Origin: Calothrix sp. PCC 7716 | GTDB lineage: Bacteria > Cyanobacteriota > Cyanobacteriia > Cyanobacteriales > Nostocaceae | Direction: 5' to 3' | DNA: 64,000 bases | NCBI RefSeq assembly: GCF_019977735.1 | Contig: NZ_AP025018.1 | Location: 6,204,580-6,268,579 of the forward strand | Shown: positions 1-7,524 of the stretch, one piece after another | Numbering within the stretch: the first letter of the stretch is position 1 | How the letters are laid out: each line of letters begins with the position of its first letter | The notes under the pieces: generated by a model | What the model was told of the DNA's origin: nothing | What the model saw: only the letters and a program-made list of their open reading frames with translations | Databases searched by the model: none | Made by a program: the position numbers and the translations under genes

Positions 1-406
1 AAATACCATATATCCTATCAAATATATACTTTAGCTTCTTTTGTCCTGATGTCATCGGTTCCTTGATACCAAAAAAACTTGAACAATTAACACCAGAATA
101 CATCCACATTCGCGCAAAGTCATCATATCCAACGGCATCAATACCGATGAAGTATGGTTTCTCGTAATCTGGGTGTATGTAAAAACGTATGTGTATAAGA
201 ATAGTACTGCACTGGCACTGGATACTTCTTCCTGGAAAGTGTATCGCGATGTGTATCGAATCCAGGTAACTTTTCCTTAATGTATACGATTCTTCCATAT
301 CCGGCGCCAAATCAATTCGTGTTTCAGGGAATTCGAGCTTGAGTAGGTTCGCTACTATACCTACCTTGGAAGTAAATTCTGGGCTATCTAAATGCTGCAC
401 TGCCAA
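1..406 (-). CDS. Hypothetical protein, 3' end outside the window
   Basis: An uninterrupted minus-strand frame of about 135 codons runs off the left edge, so the C-terminus is missing. An in-frame TGA lies directly upstream of TTG at 406; GTG at 400 is an alternative start and no strong ribosome binding site is visible. The visible product is soluble, with no signal peptide or membrane segment, and has motifs such as LLKLEFPETRIDL and YFIGIDAVGYDDF. I do not recognise the family. It could also be the tail of a longer decayed gene, because a short frame starting with ATG lies just upstream in another phase. A GGCGCC site lies inside. Confidence 0.4.
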   Translation of the reverse strand, partial: MAVQHLDSPEFTSKVGIVANLLKLEFPETRIDLAPDMEESYTLRKSYLDSIHIAIHFPGRSIQCQCSTILIHIRFYIHPDYEKPYFIGIDAVGYDDFARMWMYSGVNCSSFFGIKEPMTSGQKKLKYIFDRIYGI

Positions 407-605
407 TCATTAAATGATATTTTATCTCAATTAGCTTAACACACCTTTCAGTATACTCATATCACGCTTCGATACAACCAGATTATGAATTCCCGTAGGT
501 TGGTGTCGAGGAACGAGACCCAACACAACCCAACACAATCCATATAAACTAACTACTTTGTCATTTGCCCCTGACAATTATTGAAAAATAATATTGATAA
601 CTCTT

Positions 606-630
606 GATTTTAATGATAATCTTATCGTAA
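606..630 (+). promoter_or_regulatory. Fur-box-like operator upstream of the PepSY gene
   Basis: The stretch contains AATGATAATCTTATC, close to the classical Fur operator core AATGATAATCATTATC. It sits about 75-100 bp before the PepSY gene start. Iron-responsive repression is inferred from the match and from the iron-uptake context. Confidence 0.55.
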
Positions 631-704
631 GTTATATATAAGCTCTTCTAATCTAGCTACCGAGTTTCGATTACTTTAACTTTTAGCTGTAAGAAAATTT
701 GCTC

Positions 705-1784
705 ATGACACACAAGAATTTGATGCTGCAGCGTTATTTAGGGATTTTAGTAGCTTTGCTGCTAGCTGTTTTGGGTTTAACCGGCAGCATATTAGTTTTC
801 TATAAAGGAATAGACGATATTTTTTATCCAGCAACTTCTATTAATACGGGTGAACCAATTTCTTTGGAGCGAGTTGCAGGTGTAGTCAAGCAGAATTACC
901 CAGACAGCAAATTGTTATCTATTTCTTTAAAAAGTCAACCTATCGACGTTGTTGTTCGTTCAGATAAAGATAAATCAAACCAGTTTACAGATGTATATGT
1001 AAATCCTTATACCGCTCAGATTGTCTCTGCAACTAGAAGTAATGCGAGTATTAGAGGAGTGATTAATCAAATTCACACTAGTTTCCTTGCTGGAGAACCG
1101 GGTCATATATTTGTTGGTATTTGCGGGTTACTATTGATAGCGCGCGCAATTGGTGGATTAATCATTTTTCCTGGTTGGAAAAAGTTATCTACGGGTTTTA
1201 AAATTAGATGGAAGGCGCCTTCGCATTTAATTACTTATGACTTCCATAAAATAATTGGTATTACTGCCGTAGTGTTTTTGATTATGTCGGGTATAACTGG
1301 CGCCATATTAGTCTTCGATAAACAAGCAAGAGTTTTAGGATATGCCTTTTCTGCTATTAGGCAACCAGTAGAACTTGTTTCTGTAGTTCAAAAAGATACT
1401 CAAATACCGACTTTAGATGATTTCTTAAATACAGCAGAAACAGTATTACCTGGAGGAGAGACTACTTTTATTTATCCTGCCATTGACTCGAAGGCGCCTG
1501 TGCGGATACGTAAAAAGTTATCTAAAGACGTTAATCCTAATGGTAGCAGTTACATATATTTAAATCAATATAGCGGTGAAGTACTGGAAGTAAAGAATAT
1601 TAAATATGCACCTGGGGTGGAAAAATTCTTAGCTTGGATGTATCCAATTCATACTGGTGAATTTTTTGGGGCGCCAATGCGGTTCATATATATAATTTTA
1701 GGACTGGCGCCTGTCGTGTTGTTTATTACGGGATTTGTGATTTTTTGGAGTAAAACCCACGGCGCAATGGCTAGAAAAGCTTAG
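705..1784 (+). CDS. PepSY-associated TM protein (iron-uptake-linked)
   Basis: Integral inner-membrane protein of the PepSY_TM family, found with siderophore and heme uptake genes; some members act as ferric-siderophore reductases. About 359 aa. Hydrophobic segments lie near the N-terminus (YLGILVALLLAVLGLTGSIL), around residues 135-155 and 180-205, and near the C-terminus (FIYIILGLAPVVLFITGF), which is the usual four-helix layout with two periplasmic PepSY-like regions between. ATG at 705 is chosen over an in-frame TTG at 699. A Fur-like box lies upstream, and no partner gene follows within 380 bp. The reductase role here is inference; family membership is fairly secure from topology and motifs such as HTSFLAGEPGH and WMYPIHTGEFFG. 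Confidence 0.82.
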   Translation: MTHKNLMLQRYLGILVALLLAVLGLTGSILVFYKGIDDIFYPATSINTGEPISLERVAGVVKQNYPDSKLLSISLKSQPIDVVVRSDKDKSNQFTDVYVNPYTAQIVSATRSNASIRGVINQIHTSFLAGEPGHIFVGICGLLLIARAIGGLIIFPGWKKLSTGFKIRWKAPSHLITYDFHKIIGITAVVFLIMSGITGAILVFDKQARVLGYAFSAIRQPVELVSVVQKDTQIPTLDDFLNTAETVLPGGETTFIYPAIDSKAPVRIRKKLSKDVNPNGSSYIYLNQYSGEVLEVKNIKYAPGVEKFLAWMYPIHTGEFFGAPMRFIYIILGLAPVVLFITGFVIFWSKTHGAMARKA

Positions 1785-1890
1785 AATATATGATACTAGG
1801 TGAAATGCCTTGATTGGCGCCAGCAGTTCTCAATTTATACCTATGTTTACAAGGCTGTTAATATAGTTCTAGAAGTGGATTATATATATG

Positions 1891-2046
1891 TTAGTTATGA
1901 AGCGCAAAAAACCTTACTTGAATCACTTTTCTACTATGTAAACATTGACTTGGTGTAATACCATGCTTTTGCTTGAAAGCTACAGCAAAGTGTCCTAAGT
2001 GAGAATACCCAACCAAGTTCGCAACTTCGGCAACAGTACCATTATT
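1891..2046 (-). pseudogene. AraC-family regulator, C-terminal HTH remnant
   Basis: Translation of the minus strand gives GTVAEVANLVGYSHLGHFAV followed by AFKQKHGITPSQ, the second helix-turn-helix of a PchR-like AraC protein. It closely matches EVANAVGYSHLGYFAKSFKD in the intact regulator at 15778-16803. Only about 50 codons remain before a stop, and the upstream frame is closed. It is a leftover of a further siderophore regulator copy and cannot be functional alone. Confidence 0.8.
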
Positions 2047-2091
2047 TTAGGGTTTTTATTCTCAAATTATCGCCCAAAGTGTTAGCTCAAA

Positions 2092-2114
2092 CCATTATCA
2101 ACGATAATCATTGT
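2092..2114 (+). promoter_or_regulatory. Fur-box-like site upstream of 2170 gene
   Basis: CATTATCAACGATAATCATT contains the Fur half-sites ATTATC and GATAATCATT. It lies 55-80 bp before the hypothetical gene at 2170, which suggests iron control. This rests on sequence match only. Confidence 0.45.
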
Positions 2115-2169
2115 AAAATCATTGGCTATCGATTAAACTAAGGATTAGTTCTCTAATTTATAAATATAA

Positions 2170-2601
2170 ATGCTTACGCAAACCTTATCCCGCATCAAAC
2201 TTACCCCTACCGCTCACTGGAATTCTTTCGAGCAGTTTCGGACAGCTGGCGCCAATGCTCTTACTAATATTACACCGGGAACGGTGGGTACACTCCATAG
2301 TAAAACTGGTCAGTATCGCATCCTTACAGAAGCTGATTTCCAACATCTTTTAGGTATAGCTGCTGATGTGGAACGTCTTCAACAGGGTTTAAGTGTGGTG
2401 ATGAGAGCAGTACGGGTTGTGCAAAATCATCCCCAGGATTCAGAAACTTTAGCTTTATTAGCAGAAACAGTGGCAATGTTGAGCATGACCAACGTTTTAC
2501 CAACGACATCTCTCTCACCTCTGGCGCCGGAAGATATCAGCGTTGACCCAGAAGATGAAGTGATTCTTTCTCCCGAACAGATTCAACGCCCATTCGGTTA
2601 A
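2170..2601 (+). CDS. Conserved hypothetical protein
   Basis: A 143-aa soluble protein without signal peptide or membrane segment. The middle (about residues 50-110) is helical and leucine/valine-rich (DVERLQQGLSVVMRAVRVVQ), and the tail is acidic (SVDPEDEVILSPEQ). I do not recognise the family. It starts with ATG and lies just downstream of a Fur-like box and of an AraC remnant, so a role linked to iron regulation is possible but unproven. Two GGCGCC sites fall within the coding region, as in neighbouring native genes, so it looks resident rather than newly acquired. Confidence 0.6.
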   Translation: MLTQTLSRIKLTPTAHWNSFEQFRTAGANALTNITPGTVGTLHSKTGQYRILTEADFQHLLGIAADVERLQQGLSVVMRAVRVVQNHPQDSETLALLAETVAMLSMTNVLPTTSLSPLAPEDISVDPEDEVILSPEQIQRPFG

Positions 2602-2643
2602 GTGCATGTCTGATTTACCTAATGACTTATCCACTTTAAACTA

Positions 2644-2763
2644 TCATCGCTGAAAATTGTTATATTTATTACATTTAATCAGAATTAATTGCAAGAATTT
2701 TACCAGAAGTTGAGTTATAAATAAATCAAGCGGGAGTGGGCGCCTTGTATTGGTGGCGCCGTA
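2644..2763. repeat. 120-bp repeat, copy A (duplicated AraC upstream region)
   Basis: This stretch is about 92% identical to 4383-4502, with roughly nine differences. In copy B it is the region directly upstream of an AraC-type gene start (ATGACAGTA on the minus strand). Here the equivalent start reads ATGATAGTTTAA and stops after three codons. It is therefore the relic of a duplicated regulator promoter whose gene is gone. Two GGCGCC palindromes close the repeat. Between it and 2979 I see no gene. Confidence 0.8.
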
Positions 2764-2978
2764 GTCATCATGGTCATTGTTAGATGGGTATAAGGAGTTA
2801 GCCGTAATCAATAGCAATACACATATACTTGATTATCCTTAAAAGTGCCGAAACATTATGAATTACAAACGCTCTGCCCTTTAACCAAAATCATTATTAA
2901 TATAAAACTACTAATTAAATAGACCTTAGAGAAAGCAAATTTTACAAGAAACGTTTGTTTTATTAACGAATAAATAAT

Positions 2979-3962
2979 TCAAGACTTTTTGTATCGCTGC
3001 TTAGGACTGCGGGGTTTGTCGGGGTATTGCATTTGAACCAATCCGGCTTTGAGGGCGGGTAATAGATAGTTTTTACGGAAAGTGGGTTTGTGGGAGAGCC
3101 TGAGCCGTGCCATTAGCTGTTGGACGCTCCAGTATTGGTCGTCCATGATGTTTAGGAGCTGTTGGACTTGGTCGCTTACTTGGTCGCTTACTTGGTCGCT
3201 TACTTGGTCGGTGCTGTTCTGGATGAGGGTATCATGAATGATGTCGAGCATAAACTCGATGAAGGGTGTGATGTCGGCGGCGCGGTCGGCATCCTCTAGA
3301 ACTTGGTAGTAACGGTTTTGTTGGTCTTTAATGAGGCTTTCGATGGGGAGAAGATAGAACAGAGAGTTCCACTGTCCGAGGATGAGGGTTTGCCAGAGGC
3401 GACCCATGCGACCGTTGCCGTCGATGAAGGGGTGGATAAATTCGAGTTCGTAGTGGAAGACGCTGCTTTTGATAAGGGCGTGATCTTTTGAGGCTTTGAG
3501 CCAGTCGAGGAGGTCAGCCATGAGATGAGGAACTCGTTTAGCAGGAGGAGCAACATGGACGATTTGTTCGCCTTTATGGATGCCAACTTGACTTTTACGA
3601 AATTTTCCGGCTTCGGTAAGGATGTTGCTCATAAGGAGGTAATGAGCTTGGAGAAAGTCCTGCATGGAAGTTGGGTTCCAGGTGGGGAGGGCTTCGTAGG
3701 CGCGGATAGCTCCTTGGACTTCGGCAATTTCGCGCGGGGAACCGAGAACTCGTTTGCCTTCAACAATGGCGGTAATTTGGTCGAGGGAGAGGCTGTTGCC
3801 TTCGATGGCGAGAGTACTTTGAATAGTACGGATGCGATTTTGTTTGCGAAGTTGGGGGGAGGGCTGTCCGAAGGGGTTACTTAGTCGCCCCAGTTGTTCG
3901 GCTATCGCGCTTATTTGATTGATGATGCCAGCGCTAATGCTAAAGGGCGGTTTATAAGACAT
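2979..3962 (-). CDS. Fic-domain protein (class II, probable AMPylator)
   Basis: A 327-aa Fic protein. Such enzymes transfer AMP or related groups to target protein side chains. The catalytic motif HPFIDGNGRMGR (about residues 175-190) is intact, including His, the anion-binding GNGR and the final Arg. An N-terminal inhibitory helix motif STLAIEGN (S/TxxxEG/N, about residue 50) marks it as class II, self-inhibited. The C-terminal part resembles a winged helix (YWSVQQLMARLRLSHKPTFR). Between the two lies a linker of repeated DQVS units encoded by 12-bp repeats. It stands alone between AraC remnants; no antitoxin gene is visible. The target is unknown. Confidence 0.9.
   Translation of the reverse strand: MSYKPPFSISAGIINQISAIAEQLGRLSNPFGQPSPQLRKQNRIRTIQSTLAIEGNSLSLDQITAIVEGKRVLGSPREIAEVQGAIRAYEALPTWNPTSMQDFLQAHYLLMSNILTEAGKFRKSQVGIHKGEQIVHVAPPAKRVPHLMADLLDWLKASKDHALIKSSVFHYELEFIHPFIDGNGRMGRLWQTLILGQWNSLFYLLPIESLIKDQQNRYYQVLEDADRAADITPFIEFMLDIIHDTLIQNSTDQVSDQVSDQVSDQVQQLLNIMDDQYWSVQQLMARLRLSHKPTFRKNYLLPALKAGLVQMQYPDKPRSPKQRYKKS
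3167..3210. repeat. 12-bp tandem repeat inside the Fic gene
   Basis: About 3.5 copies of ACTTGGTCGCTT in phase with the codons, encoding DQVS repeats in the linker before the C-terminal domain. Copy-number change would lengthen or shorten the linker without shifting the frame. Confidence 0.85.
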
Positions 3963-3993
3963 TGAGACAAGGTGACACCTGTTTGTTCTTATA

Positions 3994-4386
3994 CTATTTT
4001 ACCATTATGTCAATCGGGGGCAGGGGAGCAGGGGAGCAGGGGAAGGTACGGAAAATCAAGTTATTGGGAACCCGACTACCAGAAATAAGAGTATGTCCTC
4101 CCCCAACCTGCCCATAGTTATCTGTTACTATTCCTGTAGCTAAGGCGCCGAATTGGAGGGGGTGGTGACAAACAGGAACTTTAATCGACATATCATGGTC
4201 ATATTTTCTGTCATAAATACATAACCAAAATTCAGGATACACTTCAATATTTAACTGACAACCTGTACCAAGTTGTTTGGACATTTGGTAAAAATCTTCA
4301 AAAGGTTCCAGAACTCGGTTACACGAACTATTTTGTTCGCTTTGAAACAAATCGTCGTGTTCCTCAAGGGTTAAGGTTACTGTCAT
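3994..4386 (-). pseudogene. Truncated PchR-like AraC regulator, N-terminal domain only
   Basis: 130 aa matching only the N-terminal ligand-sensing half of the AraC proteins at 25940 and 27213: compare LNIEVYPEFWLCIYDRKYDH with the VYPELSLEIRDIEYHD stretch there. The frame continues VPVCHHPLQFGALATGIVTD and then ends in a low-complexity tail (AGGGG repeats on the plus strand at 4018-4045). The DNA-binding half is missing, so it is a remnant; a dominant-negative or ligand-sink protein cannot be excluded. The start MTVT fits the MTIT/MTIN starts of the paralogs. Confidence 0.8.
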
Positions 4387-4502
4387 TGCTGAAAATTGTT
4401 ATATTTATTGTATTTAATAAGAATTAATTGCAATAATTTTACCATAAGTCGAGTTATAAATAAATCAAGCGGGAGTGGGCGCCTTGTGTTGGTGGCGCCG
4501 TA
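4383..4502. repeat. 120-bp repeat, copy B (upstream region of truncated AraC gene)
   Basis: Near-identical partner of 2644-2763. It contains the start codon and presumed promoter of the truncated regulator at 3994-4386 and AT-rich stretches such as AATAAGAATTAATTGCAATA that could bind a regulator. Confidence 0.8.
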
Positions 4503-4618
4503 AAGAGGGGATTTTCAACATAAATTACTTGCTAGAGCTTTTGAGCGATGAGGCTAGTGGTCTGTGTCATTAGCTTTATGTATTGAGTAGATACTTTTCC
4601 AGGTCATCGAGGATGAGA

Positions 4619-5320
4619 TTAATGGCAAAAATGTTTGCATGGTGCCAATATCGTCCTCGTTGCCGTACTCGCATTCGGCGCCCGATATCCATCCTGCTCT
4701 CCCGTCACCACCAACTCAATCGGGTCATCTTGCCGCGCGGCAGGTTCTTCTTGCAGCGCCTCAGTTGCAGGCTTTTCAGTAGTAATAGGCGCCTCTGGTT
4801 GTGGTTGTGTCGCAGTTGCCGCAGGTGCTACCCCAAAAACTAAAGCAGCATCATCATCATCAAACAACTCAACCGTTGGCTGACTTGTCTCACCGACCAC
4901 CGTCACCCGCACAGTATTTGCATCAACATTCGTAACTGTTATCTCAGTAATACCTGCGAGCGGTTTTTCCGAACGAAATGTAAAAGCTTCACCTGAAGGT
5001 AAACGCAACTGCCCACCAGAAATATCTGCAACAAAATTATTACCTGCACTACGATTTGTAACTTGCAGTTGCTGCCCTTGAGTAGTCTGTAGAATTACCT
5101 CCACACCTTTATCAGTGGGATTTGCCTTGACTCCAGTAATTGGTACAATACCCCCCTGGTTCCCCCCTTCCACAGACGGAACGTTCGTGGGATTAGTTGG
5201 TGTCGGCGCCTGTACTAATATTTGAGCGCTAGTTGCAGGGAGTTTGATTTGATTCAGTTGAGGAATTTTAGAATTTATTCCATGTTGTATTTTTGGAGAT
5301 GTAATATATATGGTGCTAAT
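4619..5320 (-). pseudogene. AMIN-TonB siderophore receptor, N-terminal remnant
   Basis: The frame encodes KIPQLNQIKLPATSAQILVQ, then the AMIN domain (ITGVKANPTDKGVEVILQTT onward) and the TonB-box region DDPIELVVTGEQDGYRAPNA, exactly as in the complete receptors at 38546 and 42321. It breaks off after ATRT, where intact copies continue with the plug domain, and stops ten codons later. The signal peptide is also absent: an in-frame TGA lies just upstream of 5320. Plug and barrel are lost, so no receptor can be made. Confidence 0.85.
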
Positions 5321-5354
5321 TCAAAAAATCCATACATTTGTATTTCTCAATACG

Positions 5355-6674
5355 TTATTTTCGATGATTTGTTGCAGCGCGCGTTGTAGAGACCGGGTTA
5401 ATACCAACCAGAGAATTTAAATTACCAATATACGGAATGGCGCCATATCGACCTTTGATATAATCACTCTCAAATGACGCATCATTACGGACTTTATACT
5501 CAGCCAACGAGTATAAATCTGTTGCACCATACTTATTTTTCTCTGTAAACCAAATTTGGTCTCTCCGAAATAGCTTGTTACTAAGTAAATTTGTATCGTG
5601 AGTCATGAAAATTAATTGAGCATTATTTGGATTTGTTTGGTTAGAGTTAAATAAGTTAACAATGGCACAACTAATCAAAGGATGAAGTCTAGCATCCAGT
5701 TCATCAAAAACAAGGACTTTCCCAAATTTAAGGGTATCTACAAGAAGACCAGCTAGTGCAAAGACTTTTTGCGTTCCTTCAGATTCTTGTTTCTCAATAT
5801 CAAATTTTTCTGTAGAAATATAGTTTCCATCATTATCAAACTTTTTATGTATCGTGTTTATCGATGTATGACTACTCTCTATTTTTGCAATGTTTTTACT
5901 CAAATCGCTCTGTATGCCGTTAAACAGAGAATCTGTATCTAATTGTATTTGCTCAACTCTTACATCACTAACGCCTAAATCAAGCTTTTTAATAAGTTGA
6001 ATAATCTCATCTCTATTTCTATCTTCAATCATGCATCTGATTATATATGCAAGATGCGCTGTATCGTCTAAGCCAGTGATAATATTTAATTGTTCTGTTA
6101 ACCAGTATAAAATTCTTTCGGCTATTTTAATATTAAACTGTGCTGATACAGATAAAAAAAGTGCGTTATCTCTTGTATAACGTTGAATTCCATCAGCATT
6201 ATACGTCTTAGAACTACTAATTTTGTTACCTTCACGCTCAAAAAGCTTGCTTTCTCTCAACTTAGGTACATAAAATAACCATTCAGAAACAACTTTATCT
6301 TGAGTTGCTTCAAACCCATATCTATATCTTTGACCATCTAATATAAAGACAATTTCAAAAAAAGATGGCTCTTTCTCGGTTTCTATACTAAGTCTAAAAC
6401 GCTCTACATTTATTTTTTCTGTGCTTTGAGTTTCTTTGAAGGAGTTAATCATGAACCACTTCATGAAACTTAAAGCTTTGGCTAAATTACTTTTACCACT
6501 AGCATTGGCGCCGTATATTGCAGCACTCTTGAGTAAAATTAGGTCAGTATCAACTGTAAAAACATTGTTTTCATCAAGATTCTTGTCTTTTGCCACAAGG
6601 TTTGCTGCCACCATGCTAAAGGTGACTTTTTCCTTGAATGACCTGTAGTTGCCGACGCTAAACTCGATGAGCAT
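5355..6674 (-). CDS. AAA family ATPase, RloA/OLD-like
   Basis: 439-aa ATP-binding protein of the AAA_15/AAA_21 (RloA, OLD-related) type. The opening MLIEFSVGNYRSFKEKVTFS is typical. Walker A is GANASGKSN (about residue 55), the signature region is ESEGTQKVFALAG, Walker B is VLVFDELDARLHP and a switch His follows in MTHDTNLL. Such ATPases usually work with a small RloB (Toprim-like) partner in phage-defence or restriction loci. No RloB lies next to it; the downstream DNA is a receptor remnant, so it is an orphan. ATG follows a short hairpin upstream. A defence role is inferred from the family. Confidence 0.8.
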   Translation of the reverse strand: MLIEFSVGNYRSFKEKVTFSMVAANLVAKDKNLDENNVFTVDTDLILLKSAAIYGANASGKSNLAKALSFMKWFMINSFKETQSTEKINVERFRLSIETEKEPSFFEIVFILDGQRYRYGFEATQDKVVSEWLFYVPKLRESKLFEREGNKISSSKTYNADGIQRYTRDNALFLSVSAQFNIKIAERILYWLTEQLNIITGLDDTAHLAYIIRCMIEDRNRDEIIQLIKKLDLGVSDVRVEQIQLDTDSLFNGIQSDLSKNIAKIESSHTSINTIHKKFDNDGNYISTEKFDIEKQESEGTQKVFALAGLLVDTLKFGKVLVFDELDARLHPLISCAIVNLFNSNQTNPNNAQLIFMTHDTNLLSNKLFRRDQIWFTEKNKYGATDLYSLAEYKVRNDASFESDYIKGRYGAIPYIGNLNSLVGINPVSTTRAATNHRK

Positions 6675-6984
6675 TTTGGGGCAAGTATAGTTTATTTAAT
6701 AAATTTGTGATTTTTTCACAAATCTATCCTTTAAATATAACACGATTGTTATTCGACTCTCCTCTGTGTTCTCTGAGCCTCTGTGGTAATTATATTTACT
6801 GAAAATAGGGGCAATAGTGTTGGGTTCTGCAAAGTCTCTACCCAACCTACAATCAAGGGGTTGGTGAGATTCTGGGTTACGGTTTGTTTTGTATCAATTT
6901 TTAATTGACATTAAATTGCATTAATGGTTGAATAATTAAACTATCTATCATAATTTATTAAGTTACCTCAAAGGAGGTTGTAAG
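6675..6984. other. Intergenic region without a gene
   Basis: Holds the hairpin at 6703-6723 and a dispersed low-complexity motif (CTCTGTGTTCTCTGAGCCTC) that recurs near 51040 and in weaker form near 7430 and 47660. No coding frame is convincing. Confidence 0.5.
6703..6723. promoter_or_regulatory. Inverted repeat upstream of the RloA-like gene
   Basis: Perfect 8-bp arms ATTTGTGA/TCACAAAT with a T-rich loop, 29 nt before the ATPase start codon. It could be an operator or part of a terminator; its function is unknown. Confidence 0.4.
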
Positions 6985-7353
6985 TTGCAGTTACCAGCTA
7001 CACTGCGGAAATTTTTAATGGGAAAATATCTTTCTCATCGGTTCGGCGCCGAGTCTGCTCAAGTTGTGGTGGCAACTGTGCTTCTTTGTGTGGCACTGGT
7101 TTTGGTGATGGGCGCCTATGGTTCAGGAAAATCTACATTATTAAAGTTAATGAGTCGGTTGCTGTTACCGATGGAGGGGACAGTATTTTTAGATGGGAAA
7201 GGAATTCATAATCAATCACCTTTATTAGTTGCACAGAAATTAGCATTATTACCACAGGAGCAAACAGTCCCTTCAGGTTTGACGGTGTGGCAACTTGTAG
7301 CATTGGGACGTGCGCCGCATCAACCTTGGTGGCAGTGGCAGTTGAAGTTATAA
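6985..7353 (+). pseudogene. Fused remnant of FecCD-type permease and FecE ATPase
   Basis: 122 codons starting at TTG behind a strong AAAGGAGG site. Residues 1-42 form a hydrophobic start (VVVATVLLCVALVLVMG) as in an iron-siderophore permease N-terminus (inferred). From residue 43 the protein is clearly a FecE-type ATPase: YGSGKSTLLKLMSRLLLPM, then LALLPQEQTVPSGLTVWQLV and GRAPHQPWW. The junction falls in GAYGSGKST, where a normal Walker A would read GPNGSGKST, and is written GGCGCC in DNA. The ATPase stops before the signature and Walker B. It is a deletion fusion of a former permease-ATPase operon next to the heme receptor. Confidence 0.75.
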
Positions 7354-7524
7354 AAACACCCGTCGGTTTGCAAGTTTGTCCGCTATCTCCATGTGCATAA
7401 AGCTTTGGTGCATCTTCTCTTCTCTTCTCTTTCTTCGTGTCCTTTGTGTCTACCCTGCGGGAAATCCTCCGGATTATGTGGTTTATCTCTTTAACGATTT
7501 AATTTTTTAGTGTGAGTTGAAGTT

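Noticed and set aside
3303-3884. Long open frames on the plus strand opposite the Fic gene
   Set aside because: They mirror the codon pattern of the Fic gene, whose catalytic motifs are intact; no independent protein features.
4583-4883. Plus-strand frames rich in Arg, Ser and Cys
   Set aside because: Shadows of the AMIN receptor remnant on the other strand.
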